Positions 18,590 through 25,253 of a stretch of DNA of 64,000 nucleotides are shown here, in pieces. The stretch lies in contig CAMCFJ010000008.1 in assembly GCA_945874105.1 (NCBI GenBank), positions 1-64,000 of the forward strand, in the 5' to 3' direction. Position numbers and translations under genes: made by a program. Numbering within the stretch: the first letter of the stretch is position 1; the number at the start of each line of letters is the position of its first letter. Origin of the DNA: Candidatus Nitrotoga sp. CP45. Lineage in GTDB: Bacteria > Pseudomonadota > Gammaproteobacteria > Burkholderiales > Gallionellaceae. The notes below the pieces were generated by a model. It was not told the DNA's origin. It did not search any database and saw only the letters and a program-made list of their open reading frames with translations.

Positions 18590-20044
18590 TTAAGGAGAGA
18601 TTTTTTCCGTCGCAATGGCGGAAAAATCAAGTTTGCCCATGGATTGAGCCAGTGCCGCTTTGGCGATGTGCCAGTTGTAAACGGCCTGTATGTTCTGCAT
18701 CCGGGCGCTGGCGAGCGATACCTGGGCGGTCAGAAGATTAAGGATATTCCCCACGCCCGCCTTGTAGCGCCCGAGTGCGACTCGTTCCGATTGAATTGCA
18801 CTGGACACAAGAACGATGCTGCTTTTAACCGCTTGGGTTCCGGTGACGACGCCCTGGTAGGCTTTCCACACGTCCAGGGCAACCTGCTGGCTGATTTTTT
18901 CGTGCTGGGCGAGGCGTGTTTCGATCTGCGCCTCGGCCGCTCGAATGCGGTAATTAATATTGTAGCCGGTGAAAAGCGGGTAATTAAACGACACACCTAG
19001 TGCCGAATTATTGGCAGTGGTAAAGAGGCTTGATTCGCTATGTGATAGGTTCGTCGAAAGGGAAATAGTCGGCATTCCAGCAGACTTCGCAGCCTCTGCA
19101 TTGGCCTTGGCGGCGTTGACCTGAGCCTTTGCGGCGGCCAGGTCGGGGCGCAAGCTTCGCGCCTCTTCGATCAGCCCTGCGATATCGTGCTCGAACTCTG
19201 CATCCGCCACCTGAAGGGAAGGAGGTGTGATTGCAAAAGTGCGGTTGGCGTCCAACCCCATGCTGTTTGCCAGCACGCCCTGAGCGTTTCTGGCGTCTCC
19301 CTCGGCCTGTATCCGATTCAATACTGCTTGCGAATAGGCCGTCTGGGCTTGCAGTTTGTCGGCTGGCGTGCCACTGCCGATGGTGTAACGGGCGGTAGCG
19401 GCATTGAAACTTTCGAGGGCGGAGCTTTCCGCTTTCTTCACGGAGATAACGGCAGCCTGGGCGGCAAACAGCTGATAGTAGGACTGCACGGCGAACAGGA
19501 AGACCGACTGAATAGTGGCATCCTGGGTTGAGTTTAGTGCGGTAAGCACCTGTCTGGCGTTTTCCAGGGCGGCGGCACGGGCGCCGAAATCGTACAACAG
19601 GTAATTCAATGAAGCACTGACACTTTGCTGGTCATAAGTTGCCGTGCGGGGCGTGAACGAATTGCTGCCACCGGTACGGTTTCTTGATACTGCGCCGGCG
19701 ATGCTGATCGATGGCAGATAGGCGGATTTTCCGATGCCCACCAGGGCCGCCTGGGCTCTTGCGTTTGCCCACGCCTCGCGCGTTTGCGGATTGTTGCACA
19801 GCGCCCGTTCCACTACATCAGTCAAAGAAAGCGCAGCTTTGGTGAACTGGGCGTTCTCGCAGGGAATAACGGGCAGAGGATGCTGAATGCTCTCCGCCAT
19901 GGAGCTCGCGGTCAGCCCCTGCGTCGAAAAAGGATCGACCCTCTCCGCCATGGCAGGAGCCGCCATCCCAGCCAGAAAACTGGTTGCGATGACTATTGCA
20001 ACTTCACGCAAGCGGGAATGATTATCCACAGACACAATAACCAC
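18590..20044 (-). CDS. TolC-family outer-membrane efflux channel
   Basis: This protein of about 484 residues has a signal sequence (IVIATSFLAGMAAPAMA) and two outer-membrane efflux protein repeats made of long helices and short strands: LPSISIAGAVSRN, YLLYDFGARAAALENARQVL, and in the second half PTISLSTNLSHSES and YPLFTGYNINYRIRAAEAQ. This is the NodT/TolC architecture. The reading frame begins with GTG at 20044, and other in-frame GTG codons follow, so the exact start is unsure. As the first gene of the operon it would form the exit duct for the downstream MacA-ATPase-permease complex. Confidence 0.9.
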   Translation of the reverse strand: MVIVSVDNHSRLREVAIVIATSFLAGMAAPAMAERVDPFSTQGLTASSMAESIQHPLPVIPCENAQFTKAALSLTDVVERALCNNPQTREAWANARAQAALVGIGKSAYLPSISIAGAVSRNRTGGSNSFTPRTATYDQQSVSASLNYLLYDFGARAAALENARQVLTALNSTQDATIQSVFLFAVQSYYQLFAAQAAVISVKKAESSALESFNAATARYTIGSGTPADKLQAQTAYSQAVLNRIQAEGDARNAQGVLANSMGLDANRTFAITPPSLQVADAEFEHDIAGLIEEARSLRPDLAAAKAQVNAAKANAEAAKSAGMPTISLSTNLSHSESSLFTTANNSALGVSFNYPLFTGYNINYRIRAAEAQIETRLAQHEKISQQVALDVWKAYQGVVTGTQAVKSSIVLVSSAIQSERVALGRYKAGVGNILNLLTAQVSLASARMQNIQAVYNWHIAKAALAQSMGKLDFSAIATEKISP

Positions 20045-20283
20045 TTTCGTTTTTTTTCATGGGCAAGAAGGTAAGCCTTAATTTTCAAGAGGAGTTCGTT
20101 CTCTTTAAAATAGAATATGGCATGAGCAAGGTATTGCATCTGCTTGACGAATACATTACTTGATAACCAACTTTATAACAAATAGTTACAGTGTTGTTTG
20201 CCGTCGGTATGAATAACTCAGGCAAATTAAATGCTGAGTAGCAGAGGTGTGATCAAAGCTCATTTGCGTTAGAATGCGCGCGC

Positions 20284-20359
20284 GCCTCGGTAGCTCAGTG
20301 GATAGAGCGACCCCCTCCTAAGGGGTAGGTCGGACGTTCGATTCGTCTTCGGGGCACCA
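20284..20359 (+). tRNA. tRNA-Arg (CCU anticodon)
   Basis: A 76-base cloverleaf with encoded CCA. The acceptor GCCTCGG pairs with TCGGGGC with two G-U pairs, the D arm is GCTC/GAGC, the anticodon stem is ACCCC/GGGGT with loop CTCCTAA, and the T stem is GGACG/CGTCT. It reads AGG codons. tRNA-Arg(CCU) genes are common integration sites, and the accessory toxin-antitoxin block begins about 0.7 kb downstream, but no integrase or repeat of the tRNA 3' end was seen. Confidence 0.95.
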
Positions 20360-20518
20360 ATATCCATCAGGTTTTCAGCGATTCACGCTGTTCTAACTTC
20401 CAGTTGTTCCTGTGCCGTGTAAGGCCAGTGCAAGAATTTACGGGCTGTGTGGATGCGCCGGTTGGGGCTGTCCAGTGAGCAAACGCGAACGACCTTGGGC
20501 GACTTGCTAAAGCGCATT

Positions 20519-20938
20519 TTATTTCGCTGAAAGTTTTTGACCCACTGAGCCAGCATAGAAAACAACTAGCTTTACCGGCACAGAACCAATATTGCGACCG
20601 TTGTGAAGCGTATTAATAACCTCTGCCATGGCTTCACCGGACTTCAACCGTTTTACTGCGCCATTTTTTAACAGAACTTCCAGCTCACCTTCAAGAACCA
20701 TGCCGAATGAAGGAACAGGATGCAAGTGCCAACCTGTTTCACCGCCTGGCGAAATTTCGATAATCATGCCTGTAATTTCAGCTTTTCCAGATGGGTATTC
20801 AATTGGTTTACCATCCCAGCTTGCTTCTGTTTTCAATACCGTGGAAGCCTTGACCGAGGCAGATTGCTCCAGAGAATAGGCTTCAGAATGGCATGCAAAC
20901 GCAATAACAAGTGGATAAACCATTCTTAGAATTTTCAT
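20519..20938 (-). CDS. Periplasmic cupin-domain protein
   Basis: The 139-residue protein has a signal peptide (MKILRMVYPLVIAFACHSEA) and one cupin barrel. Motif 1 reads GGETGWHLHPVPSFGMVLEGELEV and supplies two histidines and a glutamate for metal binding. Motif 2 (INTLHNGRNIGSVPVKL) supplies the last histidine. Small cupins of this type are found in quinone or organic-acid chemistry and in sensing, but the role here is unknown. It is alone, on the minus strand, between tRNA-Arg and the toxin-antitoxin block. The 159 bases between it and the tRNA hold only an unrecognised short frame. Confidence 0.8.
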   Translation of the reverse strand: MKILRMVYPLVIAFACHSEAYSLEQSASVKASTVLKTEASWDGKPIEYPSGKAEITGMIIEISPGGETGWHLHPVPSFGMVLEGELEVLLKNGAVKRLKSGEAMAEVINTLHNGRNIGSVPVKLVVFYAGSVGQKLSAK

Positions 20939-20980
20939 GCGATTCCATTCCTGTTTGACGGTTGATGAGGGAGGGCAGGC

Positions 20981-21010
20981 GAGAGCCTGTTCGCTATGCT
21001 ACCTAATTTC
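20981..21010. repeat. 30-base dispersed motif, copy 1
   Basis: The first of three copies of a motif with cores GAGAgCCTG, CTAtGCTgCC and AATTT; the others are at 43046-43075 and 44510-44539. Copies differ at 5-6 of 30 positions. In this copy CAGGC/GCCTG can fold around a GAGA loop. Confidence 0.6.
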
Positions 21011-21024
21011 TGCGGCCACGGCGG

Positions 21025-21192
21025 TTATCCTTGCGCTTTGGCGATATGGCGCAGGGTGGCCAGCGAGACTTCATGGCCTCCGGGCTGGTTGATTTCATCC
21101 AGTGCGGCGGAAAGGCGTTCTTCGGCAAAGGCCGGGTCTTCATGCAGTAGTTCAACCACTGCATCACCATGGGGGCGGGATGATTTGCTCAT
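21025..21192 (-). CDS. N-terminal half of an addiction-module antidote (HTH lost)
   Basis: A 55-residue frame starts six bases after the higA stop. Its core reads AVVELLHEDPAFAEERLSA then LATLRHIAKAQG, which follows the start of COG3636-type antidote proteins (D-P-x-F-A-x-x-x-L-x-x-A-L, then LR-x-x-A-x-A-x-G). In those proteins a helix-turn-helix follows. Here a stop comes directly after AKAQG, and a frame shift of one base would continue as ITAVAAE, as if the DNA-binding half had decayed. It may be expressed as a third gene of the higBA operon. Whether it still neutralises anything is unknown. Confidence 0.6.
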   Translation of the reverse strand: MSKSSRPHGDAVVELLHEDPAFAEERLSAALDEINQPGGHEVSLATLRHIAKAQG

Positions 21193-21198
21193 GTCTCG

Positions 21199-21486
21199 TT
21201 ATGCCGCCAGTCTTTCCAGCGGCTTGATATTCGGTCTTGGCTGTTGCCCGGCTTGCCAAAGGTCAAACTGTGTTTGCATTCCCATCCATACATCGGGGGA
21301 AGTGCCCAGCCACGCAGAAAGGCGCAAGGCCATTTGCGCCGTTATTCCGCTGTTCCCGTTCAATACCTTGGAAAGCGTGACGCGGGAAACTTGCAATTCC
21401 TTTGCCGCACTTGTTACCGTCATACCTTCGGGCAACCATTCCCGCAATACTTCGCCGGGGTGCGCCGGATTGTGCATTCTGCTCAT
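21199..21486 (-). CDS. higA: HigA-family antitoxin (copy 1)
   Basis: The 95-residue XRE-type regulator begins MSRMHNPAHPGEVLREWLP, the HigA/VapI signature. It has a helix-turn-helix in VTSAAKELQVSRVTLSKVLN and ends PLERLAA. HigA binds and neutralises the HigB mRNA interferase and represses its own operon. It lies 12 bases downstream of higB, in toxin-first order, as is usual for this family. Confidence 0.92.
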   Translation of the reverse strand: MSRMHNPAHPGEVLREWLPEGMTVTSAAKELQVSRVTLSKVLNGNSGITAQMALRLSAWLGTSPDVWMGMQTQFDLWQAGQQPRPNIKPLERLAA

Positions 21487-21498
21487 TTTTATTGTCTC

Positions 21499-21777
21499 CT
21501 AGTGATAATCCAAATAATTCACCAGCTCTGAATTTTCACCATCGAAGGTGATGACCATGCGCCAGTTACCGTTTAATGCCACGGCATAATGCCCGGCAAT
21601 GGCACCAGTCAGAGGGTGCAATTTCCAGCCCGGCGCGTTCATATCGTCAGGGCATTTAGCACTGTCCAGTATGGTCAGCATCACCCGCAGCTTTGCGGCA
21701 TGGTGCGGCTGTATGCCTGCCTTGCTCCCTGTTCGAAAGAAGGTTTCCAGGCCCTTATGACGAAAGGTTTTTATCAT
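21499..21777 (-). CDS. higB: HigB-family mRNA interferase toxin (copy 1)
   Basis: The 92-residue RelE-fold toxin starts MIKTFRHKGLETFF and has the family motifs GIQPHHAAKLRVML, PGWKLHPLTG, and the C-terminal GNWRMVITFDGEN that carries catalytic residues. HigB cleaves mRNA on the ribosome. About 60 percent of residues match copy 2 at 22639-22917. The ATG lies only 6 bases after a -10 box, with no ribosome site, so translation is probably leaderless. Confidence 0.92.
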   Translation of the reverse strand: MIKTFRHKGLETFFRTGSKAGIQPHHAAKLRVMLTILDSAKCPDDMNAPGWKLHPLTGAIAGHYAVALNGNWRMVITFDGENSELVNYLDYH

Positions 21778-21783
21778 TGTCAG

Positions 21784-21812
21784 ATTGTATGTTGTTAATT
21801 AACACTTATCAA
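21784..21812 (-). promoter_or_regulatory. Promoter of higBA copy 1, predicted leaderless
   Basis: On the minus strand TTGATA (21812-21807), a 17-base spacer and TACAAT (21789-21784) are followed after 6 bases by the higB ATG. The spacer contains the palindrome GTTAATTAAC (21794-21803), a likely HigA operator. Confidence 0.75.
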
Positions 21813-21899
21813 CAAAAAAGAATATAATCCAGTGCATTTACTTTTGGATGCGCCCTACCGGCGCACCACGCGCAGCGCGCCCGGTACGGCCTTGGCATC

Positions 21900-21980
21900 A
21901 AACTCAATCCCGGCTTGCTCCAATATCTACGCTTCAATTTTGACGTGCCACAGGTGAAGTAGGTCAAGCGGGCGGCGGCT
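21900..21980 (-). repeat. Toxin-antitoxin spacer repeat, copy A
   Basis: An 81-base unit differing from copy B (23003-23083) at 4 positions. It sits upstream of the higBA copy 1 promoter. On the minus strand all copies encode the stretch LLHLWHVKIEA, one variable codon (TAG here), then ILEQAGIEF. In this copy the frame runs on as DAKAVPGALRVVRR to a stop. The protein is not recognised. Confidence 0.85.
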
Positions 21981-22058
21981 GTATTGTTTCTCACCGTTGG
22001 GATAGTCCGGTGCTAAACAGAAAAGCTGGGCGGGGGCTTAAACTCAGTGATGCTTTGC

Positions 22059-22298
22059 CTAATCTCGAAGCGCATCAATTATACGAGTCTGCCAGCCGTT
22101 GCCGGTCGCCTTGAACTGCTCCAGGATTTCAGTATCAAGGCGCAGTGTCACTTGCTCGCTCCCCAAAGGCCTGCCCGGGCCGCGCCGGAATTGCTGTAAT
22201 TCCGCATCAGTCAGCGGTAAGTTGTCAGGGTCAGTCAGTGCGGCAGCGGTAATCTGCGCATCTTCAATGTCGGTGAGTCGAATTAGTTTCCTGCTCAT
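22059..22298 (-). CDS. brnA: BrnA-family antitoxin without its toxin
   Basis: This 79-residue protein has the BrnA form: a low-complexity front (DAQITAAALTDPDNLPLTD) and a ribbon-helix-helix end (VTLRLDTEILEQFKATGNGW then RIIDALRD). No brnT lies upstream; instead the gene follows higB-higA copy 2 after 23 bases, as a third gene. I use the ATG at 22298 because an earlier in-frame start would overlap higA by 61 bases. Compared with the other brnA (23089-23370), it is shortened by a TAG where that copy has TGG, yet the next codons (KHH stop) are still alike, so the truncation is recent. Confidence 0.82.
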   Translation of the reverse strand: MSRKLIRLTDIEDAQITAAALTDPDNLPLTDAELQQFRRGPGRPLGSEQVTLRLDTEILEQFKATGNGWQTRIIDALRD

Positions 22299-22321
22299 AA
22301 TATGTTCGCGCAGTAAAACGC

Positions 22322-22627
22322 TTAAGTCGCTATCACGTGGGCGCGTTGCACTTTCGGCATACCTGCTTTGCGCACTTGCCAAAGGTCATATTCAGCTTGT
22401 TGTGCAATCCACGCATCAGCATGACCGCCATTCTCTAAACCCAACCAACCTTCGAGCCTCAGCGCCATTGATGGGGAAATTGCAGCGTGCTCGTTCAACA
22501 CGCGGGACAAGGCGGCACGGGTAACGCCCAGCTGCTTGGCGGCATCGGTAATGGTTAACCCTAGTGCGGGCAATACGTCTTCTCTCAAGGTCGCGCCCGG
22601 GTGTGGGGGATTGTGCATTTTGCTCAT
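22322..22627 (-). CDS. higA: HigA-family antitoxin (copy 2)
   Basis: The 101-residue HigA has the MSKMHNPPHPGATLRED start and helix-turn-helix LTITDAAKQLGVTRAALSRVLN. It continues with WLGLENGGHADAWIAQQAEYDLWQ and a basic tail. It follows higB copy 2 after 11 bases. Its recognition helix differs from copy 1, in line with the different sequence in its promoter spacer, so the two modules may not cross-regulate. Confidence 0.9.
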   Translation of the reverse strand: MSKMHNPPHPGATLREDVLPALGLTITDAAKQLGVTRAALSRVLNEHAAISPSMALRLEGWLGLENGGHADAWIAQQAEYDLWQVRKAGMPKVQRAHVIAT

Positions 22628-22638
22628 GATATTTTCTC

Positions 22639-22917
22639 CTAGTGGTAATCCTGATAATCGACTAGCACGGCATCCTCGCCCTCAAAGGTGAATGTCATGC
22701 GCCAGTTGCCATTGACGCTTACTGAATAATGCTCGGCAAGGTTCGCAGTCAGTGGGTGAAAATCCCATCCCGGCATATTCATATAGCTGGGGTCTTTGGC
22801 GACATTGAGGCGTATCAATTGCCGTTCCAGTTTCGCGGCATGGCGCGGCTGAATGCCTGCCCTGCTGCCAGTTTCAAAAAATGATTTCAGCCCCTTGTGC
22901 CGGAATGTTTTGATCAT
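22639..22917 (-). CDS. higB: HigB-family mRNA interferase toxin (copy 2)
   Basis: The 92-residue toxin MIKTFRHKGLKSFFETGS shares HHAAKL-like, PGWDFHPLTA and GNWRMTFTFEGED motifs with copy 1. An upstream in-frame start (22947) adds ten residues but would lie in the -10 box, so the ATG at 22917, aligned with copy 1, is chosen. As in copy 1, it is 6 bases downstream of the -10 hexamer. Confidence 0.92.
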   Translation of the reverse strand: MIKTFRHKGLKSFFETGSRAGIQPRHAAKLERQLIRLNVAKDPSYMNMPGWDFHPLTANLAEHYSVSVNGNWRMTFTFEGEDAVLVDYQDYH

Positions 22918-22923
22918 GACGTG

Positions 22924-22952
22924 AATGTATAGCGTAGCGTTTCGCAAGTCAA
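22924..22952 (-). promoter_or_regulatory. Promoter of higBA copy 2, predicted leaderless
   Basis: On the minus strand TTGACT (22952-22947), a 17-base spacer and TACATT (22929-22924) precede the higB ATG by 6 bases. The spacer has GCGAAACGC and repeated AGCGT elements in place of the GTTAATTAAC palindrome of copy 1. Confidence 0.78.
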
Positions 22953-23002
22953 GCGAATTACTCTCTTTAAGCCACCATGCGCAAACCCGCTTGCACTGGT
23001 AT

Positions 23003-23083
23003 AAACTCGATTCCGGCTTGCTCCAATATCTACGATTCTATTTTGACGTGCCACAGGTGAAGTAGGTCAAGCGGGCGGCGGCT
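23003..23083 (-). repeat. Toxin-antitoxin spacer repeat, copy B
   Basis: An 81-base unit between brnA (upstream) and the promoter of higBA copy 2. On the minus strand it reads LLHLWHVKIES, TAG, ILEQAGIEF, then IPVQAGLRMVA to a stop. The flank toward the promoter also matches copy C for about 20 more bases. Confidence 0.85.
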
Positions 23084-23088
23084 TAAAC

Positions 23089-23370
23089 TCAATGGTGCTT
23101 TGTCCAATCCCGAAGCGCATCATTTATGCGAGTCTGCCAGCCGTTGCCGGTCGCCCTAAATTGCTCCAGAATTTCAGTGTCAAGGCGCAGTGTTACTTGC
23201 TCTTTTTTACCGCTTCCTAATGGCCTTCCGCGCATCGGTTTGAACTGGCTTAACTCAGCATCCGTCAGTGGTAAATTATCGGGGTCAGTGAGTGCGGCGG
23301 CGGTAATTTGCGCATCCTCTTCCGGTGTAGGCAATATCAATATTCGCCCTGATTTAGTTTTGATTTGCAT
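23089..23370 (-). CDS. brnA: BrnA-family antitoxin of a brnTA module
   Basis: The 93-residue protein shares EDAQITAAALTDPDNLPL with the other brnA and has a full ribbon-helix-helix VTLRLDTEILEQFRATGNGW ending RDWTKHH. BrnA dimers bind DNA and neutralise the BrnT RNase. The start ATG overlaps the end of the brnT frame, the normal order for this family, but the toxin gene is frameshifted. The antitoxin therefore appears to persist without an active partner in this module. Confidence 0.88.
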   Translation of the reverse strand: MQIKTKSGRILILPTPEEDAQITAAALTDPDNLPLTDAELSQFKPMRGRPLGSGKKEQVTLRLDTEILEQFRATGNGWQTRINDALRDWTKHH

Positions 23371-23624
23371 ATTTAATACCTTCCTTATAGTTAGCTTTTC
23401 GCAAGCTGATTATTCGTCTCGTATCTTCGCGGTTAACAAAAACTACGCAATACAACCTTGCACCAACCACACCCAAAGCAATCATGCGCGCTTCACCATA
23501 ATCGTGGCGGGTGTCCCGGCCATATCAATGCGTCATCCCATTCCAGCTTTACCGCATCGGATAATGACAAGCCATGCTTGCTTTTATTCAGTGCGTCTTT
23601 CGTTTCGTCGAAAGTGATTTGCAT
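23354..23624 (-). pseudogene. brnT: BrnT toxin gene broken by a one-base insertion
   Basis: The first 40 codons read as BrnT (MQITFDETKDALNKSKHGLS, then AVKLEWDDALIWP) and then hit a stop. Removing one base from the CCC run at 23515-23517 (GGG on the coding strand) gives the exact family continuation DTRHDYGEARMIALGVVGAR, VVFVNRED and RIISLRKAN. The total span of 271 bases is 90 codons plus one, as expected. The gene would otherwise be complete and overlap brnA. Confidence 0.85.
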
Positions 23625-23631
23625 GGCATTT

Positions 23632-23660
23632 AATGTAGTTATTTTTAATAGCAAAGTCAA
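23632..23660 (-). promoter_or_regulatory. Promoter of the brnT-brnA module, predicted leaderless
   Basis: On the minus strand TTGACT (23660-23655), a 17-base spacer and TACATT (23637-23632) are followed after 7 bases by the brnT ATG. Both hexamers are identical to those of higBA copy 2. Confidence 0.78.
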
Positions 23661-23719
23661 TGATTATTTGTAGATGCATTTAATCGCTTCACCACCCACA
23701 AAGCCGCTTGCGCTGGTAC

Positions 23720-23776
23720 AAACTCAATCCCGGCTTGCTCCAATATCAACGCTTCAATTTTGACGTGCCACAGGTG
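23720..23776 (-). repeat. Toxin-antitoxin spacer repeat, copy C
   Basis: A 57-base unit with one mismatch to copy A, upstream of the brnT promoter. Here the minus-strand frame is open through the variable codon: LLHLWHVKIEALILEQAGI, EF, then VPAQAALWVVKRLNAST and a stop inside the -35 box. A start-less frame extends about 24 codons further upstream (DPAWLTPFFWHVSPAP). The rest of 23777-23942 holds nothing I recognise. Confidence 0.82.
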
Positions 23777-23942
23777 TAACAGGCCCAGTTCCCGCAGTAT
23801 GCAGTGTGGCGCTGGGCTAACGTGCCAAAAGAACGGCGTAAGCCATGCAGGGTCAGCGCGGCAAGGCGGCTATCAGATATTCCACAAAGAACCTCAGCTG
23901 TGAATGCTTCCTACATAGGCAACGATAGATTAAAACGATAGA

Positions 23943-24788
23943 TTAAATTTCAAACCGCATCGATAAATCTATAGCCTGTATATCTTTGGTCAGGCCACCA
24001 ATGGAGATGCGTTCTACGCCGGTCTCGGCGATAGCGCGTACTTTATCAAGAGTAATGCCGCCGGAGGCTTCCAGCTCGGCGCGTCCGGCAGTGAATTTGA
24101 CAGCAACACACATACTATCGAGATCGAAATTATCGAGCAAAATTAGCCTGGCACCTGCATCTAGTGCTTCACGCAACTGTTCCAGATTTTCTACTTCGAT
24201 TTGGATGCTTACACCCTCAGGAACAAGATGGAAAGCTTGTGCCAACGCAGGACGGATGCCGCCCGCAGCCAGAATATGATTCTCCTTAATCAGCACACCA
24301 TCAAATAAACCAATCCGCTGGTTATGCCCGCCACCCGTTTTCACTGCATATTTCTGTGCCATGCGCAGACCTGGCAGCGTCTTGCGTGTATCCAGAATTT
24401 TTGCGTGCGTGCCGCGCACCGCCTCGACATAGCGCCGCGTCTGCGTAGCGGTCGCAGAAAGTGTCTGCAAAAAATTGAGTGCGCACCGTTCGGCAGTCAG
24501 CATCGCACGTGCATCACCGCGTATCTCGCACAGCGTTTGCTTGGCTGTTACGGCATCGCCATCCTGCGCAAGCCAAAGAATGACACAATCTTTATCCATC
24601 GTTTTGAAACACGCATCAAACCAAGCTGTGCCGCATAACACTGCATCCTGGCGCGTTATAACATTGGAATGTGCTTCTGTATGCAAGGGAATGAGTTGCG
24701 CGGTGAGATCGCCGCCGCGCAGGTCTTCATCGAGAGCAGTGGTTACATTGGCAAAAATATGGGCGGCCAGTTCATGTTGGTTAATCAT
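23943..24788 (-). CDS. nadC: Nicotinate-nucleotide pyrophosphorylase (carboxylating)
   Basis: NadC converts quinolinate and PRPP to nicotinate mononucleotide in NAD synthesis. The 281-residue protein shows DLTAQLIP near the start and the PRPP/quinolinate site residues in the DTRKTLPGLR motif. KYAVKTGGGHNQRIGLFDGVLIKENH follows in sequence, and LEASGGITLDKVRAIAETGVERIS closes the barrel. Its ATG is followed upstream by a long non-coding stretch. It forms a single-gene unit. Confidence 0.96.
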   Translation of the reverse strand: MINQHELAAHIFANVTTALDEDLRGGDLTAQLIPLHTEAHSNVITRQDAVLCGTAWFDACFKTMDKDCVILWLAQDGDAVTAKQTLCEIRGDARAMLTAERCALNFLQTLSATATQTRRYVEAVRGTHAKILDTRKTLPGLRMAQKYAVKTGGGHNQRIGLFDGVLIKENHILAAGGIRPALAQAFHLVPEGVSIQIEVENLEQLREALDAGARLILLDNFDLDSMCVAVKFTAGRAELEASGGITLDKVRAIAETGVERISIGGLTKDIQAIDLSMRFEI

Positions 24789-25253
24789 TTCAGTTTAGCC
24801 GTAGACACTTGTTGAGTGCTCATTATCAGATTATAAATTTTCATCCAGTCACTTGAAGCTTTGCGGCTCAATACTGGCAGAGAATTGGGCAATAGCCAAT
24901 TTTGGAAATCCATCAAGGTTTAATTGTAAGGTGCGCTGAAGAACCAAGTGCAATATTTTTGGGGGAAATATTGCATGGGAAAAACGTGCAAGCAGTTGAG
25001 TATTCATAAGCAAAGGGACAGGTCTCGACACCGCAGTTGCTAGGGTTAAACCTTGGAGAGTTCCCAGCGTAGCTCGGTTGATATGAATGGAATGAAGCCC
25101 AACATCTCTCACTCTCGCACCAATACTGCCAAGGCACCTTGGTTACAATAGTACGTCAGACTTGGAATTTGCCGACTACTTGAAGCTGTAATCTTTACAC
25201 GGCAGCACGACCCCCGTGAATTTCAAAAACATGTTGGAGTTTGCCAACGCTAT
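24789..25253. other. 465-base gap between mutY and nadC
   Basis: Two overlapping minus-strand frames of 75-87 codons exist here (24849-25137), but they lack ribosome sites, family resemblance and coding character, so I do not call a gene. A perfect 8-bp inverted repeat CAATATTT/AAATATTG with a 7-base G-rich loop lies at 24951-24973. The nadC promoter should be in the right-hand neighbour of its start, around 24790-24850, but no clear hexamers were found. Confidence 0.45.

Noticed and set aside
20383-20565. 60-codon minus-strand frame between tRNA-Arg and the cupin gene
   Set aside because: It overlaps the 3' end of the better supported cupin gene and shows no match to an integrase or other family.
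21025-23776. Chromosomal integron cassette array
   Set aside because: All modules point the same way and have their own promoters, but I found no attC core pairs (RYYYAAC with GTTRRRY) in the repeats and no integron integrase in the window.
24849-25137. Two overlapping minus-strand frames of 75-87 codons in the mutY-nadC gap
   Set aside because: No ribosome sites, no recognisable domain, and the two frames contradict each other; reported only as a gap.
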